DNA of 64,000 bases from Polaribacter aquimarinus (GCF_003129485.1 NZ_QFFG01000002.1:62001-126000), one strand, 5' to 3'; shown: positions 34,558 to 44,264, counted from the stretch's first letter. Program-made: numbers and translations. Notes: a model not told the origin generated them from the sequence alone.

Positions 34558-35722
34558 TTGTGTTTTTTATAAAAATTATTAAAAAAAAATAAAACTCAGG
34601 TGGAAAATAATGACCTTCTCTTAATAATTTTGAAAATAGATAAAAGAAACTACTCTGTTGAAATATCTTTTTATCATCCCTAAAAATATTATAACTTCTC
34701 CTAATAAAATAGAAAATCATTAAAATTCCGAAGAATCCAAAATCTGCAATCATTCTTAAAAATAAAGAATTTGCATCTGTTCTATTAATCTTAGATTGTT
34801 TTAATTTAATTAAATATTTTGGAGGTGATAGTTTTTCATAATATTTATCATACTCATGTTTATAAGATCCTAATCCTGTACCAATAGGTTTATGAATAAA
34901 TATCTGTTGGGCTATAAAAAAATTACTTAAAAAAGCATACGTACTTAAGTTAGTGTAATTTTTAAATTTCCCTGTATAAGTAGCCTTAAAAGATTCTTGA
35001 GTCTGTTTTAATCTTCGAACTACAGTGTTACTCTCATTTTCTGTTATTTTATTATTCCATTTTGAACTTAAATAAAAAGCACCTGTTAATACTATAACTA
35101 CTACTAAAATAGAATACTTTAAAAAATATTTAATTTTTATCAAAGGAATGATTAAAATTAAAAACAATCCAATAAAACCAACTGAAGACTTAGACAAAAA
35201 AATTGTAATAACAATTACTCCTAATTTTAAATACTCTCTTTTTCTCAAGAAAAAATATGTAGCAGGCAACATAATTGCGGCATAGTGAGCTGGTTCTGAT
35301 AAAATACCATTTAATCTATTATAGGTAAAAACATTTATCCCCAAATAAAACATTGGTATTGAGATAATAGCAATGAAAAAAGAAAGTTTTAAATATTCAT
35401 CTACAAGAACATTAACTTTAAAAATTTTAATAAGATTATAAAAATAGACACTACTAATACTAATACCTAAAACTTGAGCAATTAATGATTGAATTGGATT
35501 CTGAAATACTAAGTAACAAAAAAGTCCGTGAGCTATAAAAAAGGAAAATAAGACAATTATATTTTTATTTACAGTTACTTTGTATTTGTATGAAATTAGA
35601 AAGAAATTGGAAATAAGAATTAAATAAAAAAGTTTTAAATCTATAATATAATGAAAACTAAAATCTTCAGTAAATATTGCAAAAACACTGCTAGTAATTA
35701 AATATTTATCGAGTAATTTCAT
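34535..35722 (-). CDS. O-antigen polymerase-like membrane protein (Wzy-like, second)
   Basis: The 395 residues have about ten membrane helices and an extended loop near 205-290. That region carries GTGLGSYKHEYDKYYEKLSP and, before it, PAHYAAIMLPATYFFLRKRE, both typical of polysaccharide polymerases (Wzy/EpsG/O-antigen ligase superfamily). The sequence is poorly conserved, as usual for Wzy. It would join repeat units on the periplasmic side after Wzx flips them. It overlaps the GT2 gene upstream by 17 bases. Confidence 0.78.
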   Translation of the reverse strand: MKLLDKYLITSSVFAIFTEDFSFHYIIDLKLFYLILISNFFLISYKYKVTVNKNIIVLFSFFIAHGLFCYLVFQNPIQSLIAQVLGISISSVYFYNLIKIFKVNVLVDEYLKLSFFIAIISIPMFYLGINVFTYNRLNGILSEPAHYAAIMLPATYFFLRKREYLKLGVIVITIFLSKSSVGFIGLFLILIIPLIKIKYFLKYSILVVVIVLTGAFYLSSKWNNKITENESNTVVRRLKQTQESFKATYTGKFKNYTNLSTYAFLSNFFIAQQIFIHKPIGTGLGSYKHEYDKYYEKLSPPKYLIKLKQSKINRTDANSLFLRMIADFGFFGILMIFYFIRRSYNIFRDDKKIFQQSSFFYLFSKLLREGHYFPPEFYFFLIIFIKNTNEDITCS

Positions 35723-36467
35723 TAATTATAGTTTTTATTCTGTACTTAACTATCCAAATATAAAAATCTATTTTAGAAGTAATCTTACTTTGCGATTTAG
35801 TATCAATTTTTACGTTTGTGGTTTCTTTATATACTTCGATAATATTATCATTACTTATACCACCATCTCCCATAACGGCAGTAACTTTATCAAACCAATG
35901 GCTTTTTAATTTTTTATTAGCTCTTAGTAATAACTCGTAATCTCCAGCAATTTTATAATTTTCGTTGAACAACCCATATTTTTTAAAATACTTTATATTG
36001 TGAAAAGCTCCAACATGGGCTATATTCATTTTTTTCCTAAAAGTTTTCCAAGTCCAAATATCTCTTATTATTTTTCTATCTTTAACCTCTACATTAGAAT
36101 AAACTAAGTCTATATCTTGTTTTATTTTAAAAATTTCTTTTGAATAATTTTCCAAAGCATTTGAAAGATAAAAATCATCAGAACCTAAAAAGGAAACCCA
36201 TTTTCCAGTTGCTTTTTTGACTCCTTTATTAAAAGCATGATAAATACCTTTGTCTTTTTCTGAAATCCATGTAAAATAAATTTCTTTTCTTTTAAATTCT
36301 TTTTCAAAAGATTTTATAATCTCTAGAGTTTTATCTGTCGATTTTCCATCTATAATAATATATTCAAAATTTTGAAAAGATTGATTTAAAAGAGACTCTA
36401 TAGTTCTTTTAATTGTCTTTTCTGAATTGAAAGATACAGTAATAACACTAAACAGTGTTTTATCCAT
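35706..36467 (-). CDS. Glycosyltransferase family 2 (WcaA-like)
   Basis: A complete 253-residue GT-A enzyme: FSVITVSFNSEKTIKRTI, the nucleotide-binding YIIIDGKSTDKTLEI, the region KDKGIYHAFNKGVKKATGKW, the metal-binding FLGSDDFYL and the later HVGAFHNIKYFKKYG. The C-terminal helices are amphipathic. Its first 55 residues are about 60% identical to those of the fossil gene directly upstream (36460-36837), showing that the two GT2 genes arose by duplication or recombination. It is coupled to both neighbours by overlaps. Confidence 0.9.
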   Translation of the reverse strand: MDKTLFSVITVSFNSEKTIKRTIESLLNQSFQNFEYIIIDGKSTDKTLEIIKSFEKEFKRKEIYFTWISEKDKGIYHAFNKGVKKATGKWVSFLGSDDFYLSNALENYSKEIFKIKQDIDLVYSNVEVKDRKIIRDIWTWKTFRKKMNIAHVGAFHNIKYFKKYGLFNENYKIAGDYELLLRANKKLKSHWFDKVTAVMGDGGISNDNIIEVYKETTNVKIDTKSQSKITSKIDFYIWIVKYRIKTIINEITR

Positions 36468-36837
36468 TTAAACTGGTATTAGTTTTAAAAAAAATACCAT
36501 CTACTTGAAGTAATTTACCACTATTCTGATCATAAAAACCATTTTCTAAACTACATAACTCAAATCCTAATTTTTTCATATACAGCAACATATCTAAATA
36601 TAACATTTCGTCTTGATACAATTCTTCTATGGACATTTCAACTTCAATTCCTTTTTGTTTAAACTTATCATTAAAAGATTTAATAATTTCTAATGTGTTA
36701 TCTGTTGAGTTACCATAAACAATAATATACTCGAAATTTTTAATTGATTGATTTAGAACAGATTTAATCGTCTTTCCAATTGTTTTAGAACTATTATAAC
36801 TAACTGTTACTACAGATAATAAATCACTATTTATCAT
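36460..36837 (-). pseudogene. Chimeric fossil: GT2 N-terminus joined to FkbM methyltransferase C-terminus
   Basis: This 125-residue frame has two unrelated halves. Residues 1-64 are the start of a family 2 glycosyltransferase (LSVVTVSYNSSKTIGKTI, FEYIIVYGNSTDNTLEII). From about 65 the sequence is the end of an FkbM methyltransferase (VEMSIEELYQDEMLYLDM, then LENGFYDQNSGKLLQVDGIF). Neither catalytic core is present. The GT2 aspartate of the xDGxSTD motif has become YGN, as expected after loss of function. The simplest origin is an in-frame deletion that removed most of two neighbouring genes. The frame still overlaps the next gene by eight bases, so it may survive as a translational coupler. 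Confidence 0.75.
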
Positions 36838-36863
36838 TTCAATTTAGCCTAAAACATTAAAAT

Positions 36864-37649
36864 TTACTCAAACCATATCTTTGGTAATACTTGTGTTTGA
36901 TTTTCTGGTACACAGTCTGAATCTAACTTATGAGGAAAACTATTTACAGCTTTTAATTTAGAACGTATTCTATCTTTTCTTATAAAAGTAAATTCTGCTA
37001 ACGGAGGGATCTCTACACCAGATACACTTATGTTCTTTGCTGTATTATTAGGATGAATATGAACGCAAATATGATTTTCCAATAATTTATTAAAAACTGA
37101 AGAAGCTACATTATAATAAAACTTATTAAATAATTTATCTAAATCATGAAATTCAATAACAATTATTCTACACTTGTCTAATAGGTTTTTAGACATACTT
37201 AAAATATTAATAAATTCATCACCTTCAATATCCATCTGAAGCAACAAATCTGAATCTTCTTTTAAATTACTTTTAGAAACCCATTCTTCCATTGTAATTA
37301 AATCATCATTAGAAATTGCACCTACAAATTTATCTAAAAAAGAAAATTTATCTGGTATATCTTTAGCTTCTACTGTTTTATCTGCAACAAATATTTTCAT
37401 TCCTTTTTGATAACAATCTTCTTCAAATTGAAGCTTATTATCGCAACCTGGAGAAAAACAGGCTTCTATATTTTCTAAATCATTGGGCACTAAATAACCA
37501 CTATCTCCTTCTGCACCAAGTCTAATCAAATCTATTCCTACATAGTGAGGTTTAAGTTTTTTTATTAAACTTATAACTTCTTCTTTAGAGGTAGCATTAG
37601 ATAGATTAAACCCTAATGAATTGATAATTTTTTTTGCACTCGCTTTCAT
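36864..37649 (-). CDS. FkbM-family methyltransferase-like protein
   Basis: This 261-residue protein lacks membrane segments. The core DLLLQMDIEGDEFINI (near 130) and IIVIEFHDLDKLF match the SAM-binding-adjacent part of FkbM-type O-methyltransferases, and RLGAEGDSGYLVPNDL near 43 fits the start of the fold. It would methylate a hydroxyl of a sugar in the repeat unit. It ends differently from the FkbM tail in the neighbouring fossil, so that tail came from another, lost gene. It lies seven bases downstream of wzx. The methyltransferase role is from family resemblance. Confidence 0.75.
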   Translation of the reverse strand: MKASAKKIINSLGFNLSNATSKEEVISLIKKLKPHYVGIDLIRLGAEGDSGYLVPNDLENIEACFSPGCDNKLQFEEDCYQKGMKIFVADKTVEAKDIPDKFSFLDKFVGAISNDDLITMEEWVSKSNLKEDSDLLLQMDIEGDEFINILSMSKNLLDKCRIIVIEFHDLDKLFNKFYYNVASSVFNKLLENHICVHIHPNNTAKNISVSGVEIPPLAEFTFIRKDRIRSKLKAVNSFPHKLDSDCVPENQTQVLPKIWFE

Positions 37650-37655
37650 AACCTT

Positions 37656-39020
37656 TTACAATATATTATAAAACAAAGAAAAAGATATAACTCCAGATAT
37701 AAAAATAATTGCGTAATTTTTATAATTATTAGTCAATCGAAGTAATTTTTGGGTTCTATAATGATAAATAAAAGACATTATTAAATATACAATTAAAAAA
37801 GAAGAAATTACTAAATACAAATTAGTATTGGAAGAAAGTATGTATATACTAGAAATTAAAATGCAAGAAGTTAAGCACCCTAAAAGAAATAATTCTTTTA
37901 TTTTACCTAATCCTAAAAGAAAATAATAAGGAATAATTGTTGTTGAAATAACTGGTAAAATACATATAAACAGCTTTATATACTTTTCTGCTTTTCTATA
38001 CTCTTCTTCTCCTAACCATAATTCAAATATAAAATCGCTAGTTATTAGTAGCAAAACTGTTAATACAGCACTAATAAATAATAATACAAAAGAACTTTTT
38101 TTATAAACTAACAACATTTTATCAGAAATACCATTAAACGATATTTTTGGAAATAACCAAGAAACTGACGATGACACCAACATATGCAATTGATTAAAGA
38201 TGCTAACACCAATACCATAATAGGCTAATGTTTTTAAATCAAATAACCCAACTACAATCCATTTATCTGCTTGTGAAGTTAAAAGGGTTACAATACTCAT
38301 TGCCCAAACCCACATACTAAATTTAAAAAAATCTTTTAAACAACTCCATTTACTATGCACAAAAAAAGATATATCATTATACCATTTTTTACACATAAAT
38401 GAATGGAAAACAAAATAAAACAAAGAAAATAGTAAAGTAAATTTATAAACCTCTATTAAGTCTTTTAAGTAGATTACAACAACTATTTGAACAGAATACT
38501 TAATTAATTTAGAAAATAGTGTCATTTTTAAGGCTCTATCAAACCTTTCATAACCTTTATGAAGTCCATTAAAATTTTGTTCAAATAAATCTATTAAAAA
38601 GACAGGAATCGCAAAATAAACAACATTTTTAAAAATCTCATAATTAACATTCTCAGTAAAATAAGAAGTTATACTATTTAAAAATGGAAAAATTATAATG
38701 ATAAGAATTATAGATACTGTAAGTTGAAATAAAAAAATAGTACTTGTAAACTCTTTTATTTTTTCTGTTTTATTTTCTCCTCTATAACCAGAAATAAACT
38801 TGGTAACTGTAAAATTACCTCCCAAATTAAACATACTAACTAATACAGAAAAACTCTGTATTAAAATATAAATACCATATTTCTCTGCTCCTAAAAGATT
38901 TAAAAATATTGGATAAGATATTATTACAAATAAAAGTGTACTAGAAGCCTCTGATATTGTAAAAAAAGAGTTTCGTAAAGATTTTGATTTTAATAAGTTA
39001 ATTAATTTAAATTTCATCAA
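37656..39020 (-). CDS. wzx: Oligosaccharide flippase (Wzx/MATE-like)
   Basis: The 454 residues contain twelve or more membrane helices in the polysaccharide-transport/MOP superfamily pattern. Family-like stretches are FLNLLGAEKYGIYILIQSFS, NLGGNFTVTKFISGYRGE and DKWIVVGLFDLKTLAYYGIG. It should flip the undecaprenyl-diphosphate-linked repeat unit to the periplasmic face for the Wzy proteins. The start at 39020 is the first ATG after rfbC and leaves a 44-base gap. Confidence 0.88.
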   Translation of the reverse strand: MMKFKLINLLKSKSLRNSFFTISEASSTLLFVIISYPIFLNLLGAEKYGIYILIQSFSVLVSMFNLGGNFTVTKFISGYRGENKTEKIKEFTSTIFLFQLTVSIILIIIIFPFLNSITSYFTENVNYEIFKNVVYFAIPVFLIDLFEQNFNGLHKGYERFDRALKMTLFSKLIKYSVQIVVVIYLKDLIEVYKFTLLFSLFYFVFHSFMCKKWYNDISFFVHSKWSCLKDFFKFSMWVWAMSIVTLLTSQADKWIVVGLFDLKTLAYYGIGVSIFNQLHMLVSSSVSWLFPKISFNGISDKMLLVYKKSSFVLLFISAVLTVLLLITSDFIFELWLGEEEYRKAEKYIKLFICILPVISTTIIPYYFLLGLGKIKELFLLGCLTSCILISSIYILSSNTNLYLVISSFLIVYLIMSFIYHYRTQKLLRLTNNYKNYAIIFISGVISFSLFYNIL

Positions 39021-39064
39021 ACTAAATATTTTTTTCTCTCATAAACATTATTGAACTCTAAATT

Positions 39065-39619
39065 TTATTTAATTTGAAAATTAAAATCTTTAAAAGATGG
39101 TAGTTTCTTATCCTTTTCAGATAAAATAACATCATTTTCAACAATTTTCCAATCAATTTTTAAATCAGAATCATTAAAAACCACCCCATCTTCAGCCGCT
39201 GGAAAGTAATAATTATCGCACTTATAATTTACTTTCGTTTTATCTTGTAAAACAGAAAAACCATGAAGAAAACCTCTTGGTATAAAAAGCTGATAATTGT
39301 TTTCTGCTGATAAAATTTGAGAAAAAGTTTCACCAAAAGTAGGAGAATCAATTCGAGCATCTACAACAACATCTAATATCGCACCATGTACAACTCTAAC
39401 TAACTTGGCTTGACTAAATTGTCCTTTTTGCATATGTAATCCTCTAACAACACCGTAATTGGAAATAGATTCATTTTCTAAAACAAAATCTACCTTTTGT
39501 TTGATGGCTTCTTCAAATTCTTTCTTATTAAAATTTAAAATAAACGCACCTCTATGATCTTCAATTTTTTTTGGCTGCAGTAAGTAGCAACCTTCTAATG
39601 ATGTTTTTTTTATTAACAT
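39065..39619 (-). CDS. rfbC: dTDP-4-dehydrorhamnose 3,5-epimerase
   Basis: The 184 residues make a single cupin fold that converts dTDP-4-keto-6-deoxyglucose to dTDP-4-keto-L-rhamnose. The family motifs are PKKIEDHRGAFILNF, NYGVVRGLHMQKGQFSQAK (catalytic His in RGLH), VVHGAILDVVVDAR and FIPRGFLHGFSVL. The usual RGLHYQ reads RGLHMQ here. The start overlaps the rfbA stop by one base. The last enzyme of the pathway (RfbD) is not in this window. Confidence 0.95.
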   Translation of the reverse strand: MLIKKTSLEGCYLLQPKKIEDHRGAFILNFNKKEFEEAIKQKVDFVLENESISNYGVVRGLHMQKGQFSQAKLVRVVHGAILDVVVDARIDSPTFGETFSQILSAENNYQLFIPRGFLHGFSVLQDKTKVNYKCDNYYFPAAEDGVVFNDSDLKIDWKIVENDVILSEKDKKLPSFKDFNFQIK

Positions 39620-40473
39620 TAAATCTCTAATAAATTATTTCCATAACCACTTTTTAACAACTTTTTTGCCAAACCTTGCATTTGTTTTTTTGGAATAAAT
39701 CCTGATCTGTAGGCAGCTTCTTCTAGTGAACCTATTTTTAGTCCTTGTCTTTGTTCAATCGCTTGTACAAACTGACCAGCCTGCATTAACGAATCAAATG
39801 TACCTGTATCTAACCAAGCTATTCCCCTATCTAAAATGGTAACTTTTAATTCGCCTTTTTTTAGATATTCTTTATTTATGTCTGTTATTTCTAGTTCACC
39901 TCTATCACTAGGTTTAATATTTTTTGCTATTTCGATAACAGAATTTTCATAAAAATAAATTCCAGGAACCGCATAGTTCGATTTTGGTTTTGTAGGCTTT
40001 TCTTCAATAGAAATAGCTTTAAAATCCACATCAAATTCAACAACTCCATACCTTTCTGGATCTGTTACATGATAAGCATAAACAACACCACCTTTCGGTT
40101 TAAGATTATTTCTTAGTAATCGTGGTAGTCCAGATCCATAAAAAATATTATCTCCAAGTATCAAAGCAACATCATCTTTTCCAATAAATTTTTCTCCAAT
40201 TAAAAATGCTTCTGCTAAACCTTTAGGTTCTTTTTGTTGCGCATATTCAAAGCTACATCCAAATTTTTCTCCATCTCCTAATAACCTTTTAAACAAAGGT
40301 AAATCTTGTGGTGTTGAAATAATTAATATTTCATTTATTCCTGCCAATATTAAAACTGAAATAGGATAATAAATCATTGGTTTGTCATAAACTGGCATCA
40401 ATTGCTTACTTACTGCTAAAGTAAGAGGATGCAACCTTGTTCCAGAACCTCCTGCTAATACTATTCCTTTCAT
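39619..40473 (-). CDS. rfbA: Glucose-1-phosphate thymidylyltransferase
   Basis: A 284-residue enzyme that makes dTDP-glucose from dTTP and glucose-1-phosphate. It opens with [18 protein letters not shown] and [17 protein letters not shown], and has [34 protein letters not shown] and [15 protein letters not shown]. Length and motifs are exactly those of RmlA. It overlaps the rfbB stop by four bases (ATGA-type) and rfbC by one, so the three are translationally coupled. Confidence 0.97.
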   Translation of the reverse strand: MKGIVLAGGSGTRLHPLTLAVSKQLMPVYDKPMIYYPISVLILAGINEILIISTPQDLPLFKRLLGDGEKFGCSFEYAQQKEPKGLAEAFLIGEKFIGKDDVALILGDNIFYGSGLPRLLRNNLKPKGGVVYAYHVTDPERYGVVEFDVDFKAISIEEKPTKPKSNYAVPGIYFYENSVIEIAKNIKPSDRGELEITDINKEYLKKGELKVTILDRGIAWLDTGTFDSLMQAGQFVQAIEQRQGLKIGSLEEAAYRSGFIPKKQMQGLAKKLLKSGYGNNLLEI

Positions 40474-41483
40474 ATACTTTTGTATTTATTTAAATACCAC
40501 TGAATGGTTTTTAATATTCCAGTTTCAAAATTTTCATCTGCCCTCCAACTTAATTCTTTTTGAATTTTAGAAGCATTAATAGCATATCTAAAATCATGTC
40601 CCGGTCTATCTTTAACAAAAGAAATTTGATTTTTATACGAATTTTCTTTTGGAAGTATTTTATCTAAAATTTCACAAACTTTATTAGCAATATATAAATT
40701 ATCTCTTTCGTTTTCACCTCCAATATTATACGTTTCTCCTAATTCGCCTTTTTGGTAAACTAACTCAATCCCTTTGCAATGGTCTAATACATACAACCAA
40801 TCTCTAATGTTTTTTCCATCACCATAAATGGGTATCTCTTTTCCAGAAATCGCTTTTCTAATAATAGTTGGTATTAACTTCTCGTTATGTTGTTTTGGCC
40901 CATAGTTATTAGAACAATTTGTAGTTATTACATTTAACCCGTAGGTATGAAAATAACTTCTCACCATAAAATCTGAAGAAGCTTTTGAAGCGCTATAAGG
41001 ACTATTTGGTGCATAGGGTGTTGTTTCGGTAAACAACCCCGTCTTTCCTAAAGTTCCATAAACTTCGTCTGTTGATACATGAAGAAATCTCGATTTTTCA
41101 AATCCTTTTTTGAAGATATTTGGGGCACTCATCCAATATTTTTTTGCTACGTCTAAAAGATTAAATGTTCCAAAAACGTTAGTTTTTATAAATGCATCTG
41201 GATTTTTAATCGAATTATCAACATGAGATTCAGCAGCAAAATGGATTACTCCAGATATACTATTTTTTTGGAATATATCTTCTAACAACTCTCTATCACA
41301 AATATCTCCTTTAACAAAACTATAATTAGAATTCGTTACAATTTCTTTTAAGTTATTCAAATCTCCTGCATAAGTTAGGGCATCTAAATTAACAATCTTG
41401 CAATCTCTATTCTTTTCTAAGAAAAAAGGGATAAAATTAGAACCTATAAAACCAGCTCCTCCGGTGATAAGAATTGTTTGCAT
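40470..41483 (-). CDS. rfbB: dTDP-glucose 4,6-dehydratase
   Basis: This 337-residue extended short-chain dehydrogenase has the NAD-binding [14 protein letters not shown] at residues 4-17. It also has [12 protein letters not shown], the catalytic [10 protein letters not shown] and the Tyr-x3-Lys site [13 protein letters not shown]. It forms dTDP-4-keto-6-deoxyglucose, the branch point for rhamnose and other deoxysugars. It is the first biosynthetic gene of the locus, three bases after the Wzz-like gene. Confidence 0.97.
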   Translation of the reverse strand: MQTILITGGAGFIGSNFIPFFLEKNRDCKIVNLDALTYAGDLNNLKEIVTNSNYSFVKGDICDRELLEDIFQKNSISGVIHFAAESHVDNSIKNPDAFIKTNVFGTFNLLDVAKKYWMSAPNIFKKGFEKSRFLHVSTDEVYGTLGKTGLFTETTPYAPNSPYSASKASSDFMVRSYFHTYGLNVITTNCSNNYGPKQHNEKLIPTIIRKAISGKEIPIYGDGKNIRDWLYVLDHCKGIELVYQKGELGETYNIGGENERDNLYIANKVCEILDKILPKENSYKNQISFVKDRPGHDFRYAINASKIQKELSWRADENFETGILKTIQWYLNKYKSI

Positions 41484-41485
41484 TC

Positions 41486-42523
41486 TTAATTCTTATAATT
41501 ATTCAAGTAATTATTTAATTTTTTAAGCAACAAGAATAAAATAATTAAACCTGCCCCTAAAAAAGCTAATAAAAAACTATAGTTTTTTGTAACTCCTTTT
41601 ATTTCATAACCAATAGGTTGAAAGTTAGATATTATATTAATTACTTCATATTTTTCTGATTTATCTTCTACAATTTCTTCGATGTCATCATTGATATCTT
41701 TGTTTGTTTTAAATAACTCTAATTCTTTGGTTGTTCTTTTTTCACCTCCTAAATCAATACTTGTTCCGTTAGATTCTTTTTTTGCCTCCTCAATCATGAC
41801 TTGCATATAGACTTTTCTTAAAGAATCTATTTGAGTTAGATTTACTCTTAATAAAGAATCTGTTCTATTAAGGTTTTCATTTGTTAATTCCTTAATTCTG
41901 TTAAAGTATGAATTCTGAACTACTGATGATATAATAACCTCATCTAAACTTTTAAAAATATCATTTTTCTCTGCAATGACAGTGATTTTATGAACTTTAT
42001 AATCATATTCAGAAAATGAAGACTTAAAATCATCGTAATTATAACTTTTCACAGTTGTAGTGTCTACTTCTAAAATAAAATCATTGTAAGAATTAATTAT
42101 ATCATTTTCTGTTGCTATTGGCTCGATAGTAAATTTCTTTAAGCTTTTTGCTGTTAAAGTATCTAGTTTAAAAGTAGTTGCAAGCTCTAAAGTTCTTTTT
42201 TGTTTAACTAAATCATTATAATAATTTATGTTATTATATAACTGTCTTGCGCTCTTAAAATTTGGACTTACTAGTAAATCAGATCCAAAAGTATCATTAG
42301 TTCTTATTTCTAAGAATAAACCAATTCCTGCACCAATAACTGCAGCAATCCCAATTTTAATAATATTTGCTCTTAAAAAAATTAAAATTGAAATTATGAA
42401 GTGAAAAACACTTTTAAAAACATTTCCAATAAAGTTAAAAAAATTCTTAAATCCTTTACCAATAATTACAAATATAGAGCCTAATTCTACTTCTTCTTCG
42501 TTGTTTTTTTGTTTTGTTGACAT
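41486..42523 (-). CDS. Wzz-like chain-length determinant protein
   Basis: The 345 residues carry two membrane helices, near 52-72 (IIKIGIAAVIGAGIGLFLEI) and 318-336 (YSFLLAFLGAGLIILFLLL), and between them a periplasmic, coiled-coil-rich domain (about 200-245). That is the layout of Wzz/PCP proteins, which set polysaccharide chain length with Wzy. The unusual 45-residue cytoplasmic N-terminus (acidic, then aromatic GKGFKNFFNFIGNVFKSVFH) is typical of Bacteroidota relatives. As the first gene of the polysaccharide locus it lies 28 bases after the DUF6909 gene and may share its promoter. Confidence 0.75.
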   Translation of the reverse strand: MSTKQKNNEEEVELGSIFVIIGKGFKNFFNFIGNVFKSVFHFIISILIFLRANIIKIGIAAVIGAGIGLFLEIRTNDTFGSDLLVSPNFKSARQLYNNINYYNDLVKQKRTLELATTFKLDTLTAKSLKKFTIEPIATENDIINSYNDFILEVDTTTVKSYNYDDFKSSFSEYDYKVHKITVIAEKNDIFKSLDEVIISSVVQNSYFNRIKELTNENLNRTDSLLRVNLTQIDSLRKVYMQVMIEEAKKESNGTSIDLGGEKRTTKELELFKTNKDINDDIEEIVEDKSEKYEVINIISNFQPIGYEIKGVTKNYSFLLAFLGAGLIILFLLLKKLNNYLNNYKN

Positions 42524-42551
42524 TGGTTATAGTTTGGTTATAAAATCTGTT

Positions 42552-44237
42552 TTAAACTGTTAAAATTTGCTCTAATATTTTTTGAGTAATGGCATAAGTT
42601 GGCGTTACTCCTGTCATCCCTAACCCGCCTGAAGCTAATGTTGCTCCAGTTTCTAAAGGGTTATCTGAAGCGTAATACGCATATCTTACTTTTACATCTT
42701 CAGAAATATTTCCTCTAATTTTAGAAGCAGATTGTATGGCTTTTTGGTAATGAGCTCCTTCCATTTCTAATCCAATAACATTCCAAGTAGAATCATGGAA
42801 AAACTTCAATAAATCTTTATTTTGAAGCGATGTTCCTAAAACAGAAATCATAGATCCATCAAAAACTTGCACACCAAAACCTTCTAAATCTTCTTTAGAT
42901 AACTCATTTTTGAAAGGATAATTGTCTGCAGTACCCTCAAAAATATGCGAAGAAGGAATCATTATATCTCCTTTTCCACCTTCTAAAATACCTGCTTTAC
43001 CCATTATAGAAATAGATTTCACATCTAAATGATTCTTTTTCTTACTGTTCTTATAAGGTTTAAGCAACTCGTCCATTGTCTCATAAGCTTGCTCTCCAAA
43101 AGCGTAATCCATTACAATAATAACTGGGTTTTCTTTCACAGAATTTATTTTCTCAAATGGAGATTTTTCGAAATTAATTTTATCTGTATCAATTATTTGA
43201 ACATTAATATTTGTCCCTGAAGTATCTTTAATGTAAATCAAACCATTTTCTGACGCATACTCTTTAACTGCTTTTTGCAATGGTTTACTGTCTGAATTGC
43301 TTAATAGTTGATACAGTTCAAAACCCTTATTTGTTTCTGCCTCTTTTGGTAATGCATTATGTGCATAAATAGAATTTAAAACACTATGCATATTAGCACT
43401 AATAATATGAATTGGTCTTTTTAAAAGCTTATGCTCTTTTAAAGATTTTTTAATATTATGCGCCCAAATATCACCATAAATATGATGTCCAATTTCTTCA
43501 ATTAAAACTGAGCTGAACGTTATTTTACGTTTTTTATTCTCTAAAACTTCATTAATCGCTAATTTACCTAACCAATAAATTAATTGGAAAAATCGATCTT
43601 GATTATCTTTAGTAGAAAACGCCTTATGAATATTTAAAACTTCATCAAAAGTTCTTCCTAAAATATTACTTAGATGAGCAATGGCAATTTCTCTCTCTTC
43701 TTCAGAAATTTCTTTGTGATGAATAACAATATCTTCTAAATATTTCCATTCTCTTATAAAATCGCAACCGTCACTAACAGTTACTCTTTTCTGAATTTTG
43801 TGTGATTCGATAAATAAGAACGTTAAATGTGTGAGAATATCATAGATTTCAGAACGACCTCTTGTAATCTCAATATTCATTTGGTCTTTGTCAATTCTGT
43901 AACAATTTCTTCTTCTTTTAGGCGGAATAATAGTCTCGAAATGAGAATTTTTATATCCCTCATCTGTAGTTAAACTAATAAACTGACATTCTTCAATACC
44001 TCTAGGTAGCCTTTCTATAACATAAATTAAACCGTTTAATTCTATTTTGTCCTCTGCAATAGAACCATAAATTTCTGGTCGAAGTAATAATAAAGATTTT
44101 CTTAAAGTTTCTCCTGAAACTCCCATAGGCTTATAAAACCCTCTACTAAATAAATGTCGCATAGAAATGTATAGTTTTTCTATGGAATTTCTCGATTCTT
44201 GAGCTCGAGTTCTATCAATTTTTTTAAGTTTAGCCAT
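42552..44237 (-). CDS. DUF6909-like protein with nucleoside-phosphorylase-like C-terminus
   Basis: The 561 residues lack signal or membrane segments. The N-terminal 240 residues are helical and basic at the very start (KLKKIDRTRAQESRN). The C-terminal half resembles the purine nucleoside phosphorylase/MTA-SAH nucleosidase fold. It shows SISIMGKAGILEGGKGDIMI near 405-425, an EMEG motif (GLEMEGAHY, 491-494) and an SD motif (YYASDNPLETG, near 524), in the order and spacing of the catalytic Glu and Asp of MTAN. I believe the family is DUF6909 of Bacteroidota. Substrate unknown; a nucleosidase role is inference. It has a -7 box 16 bases upstream. Confidence 0.7.
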   Translation of the reverse strand: MAKLKKIDRTRAQESRNSIEKLYISMRHLFSRGFYKPMGVSGETLRKSLLLLRPEIYGSIAEDKIELNGLIYVIERLPRGIEECQFISLTTDEGYKNSHFETIIPPKRRRNCYRIDKDQMNIEITRGRSEIYDILTHLTFLFIESHKIQKRVTVSDGCDFIREWKYLEDIVIHHKEISEEEREIAIAHLSNILGRTFDEVLNIHKAFSTKDNQDRFFQLIYWLGKLAINEVLENKKRKITFSSVLIEEIGHHIYGDIWAHNIKKSLKEHKLLKRPIHIISANMHSVLNSIYAHNALPKEAETNKGFELYQLLSNSDSKPLQKAVKEYASENGLIYIKDTSGTNINVQIIDTDKINFEKSPFEKINSVKENPVIIVMDYAFGEQAYETMDELLKPYKNSKKKNHLDVKSISIMGKAGILEGGKGDIMIPSSHIFEGTADNYPFKNELSKEDLEGFGVQVFDGSMISVLGTSLQNKDLLKFFHDSTWNVIGLEMEGAHYQKAIQSASKIRGNISEDVKVRYAYYASDNPLETGATLASGGLGMTGVTPTYAITQKILEQILTV

Positions 44238-44253
44238 TCTAAAATTTGGGTTA

Positions 44254-44261
44254 CAAAGATA
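44254..44261 (-). promoter_or_regulatory. -7 promoter box for the DUF6909 gene and possibly the polysaccharide locus
   Basis: TATCTTTG on the minus strand fits TAnnTTTG, 16 bases before the ATG at 44237. No other box is obvious before the Wzz-like gene, so this may also drive the polysaccharide locus. Confidence 0.5.
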
Positions 44262-44264
44262 AAA

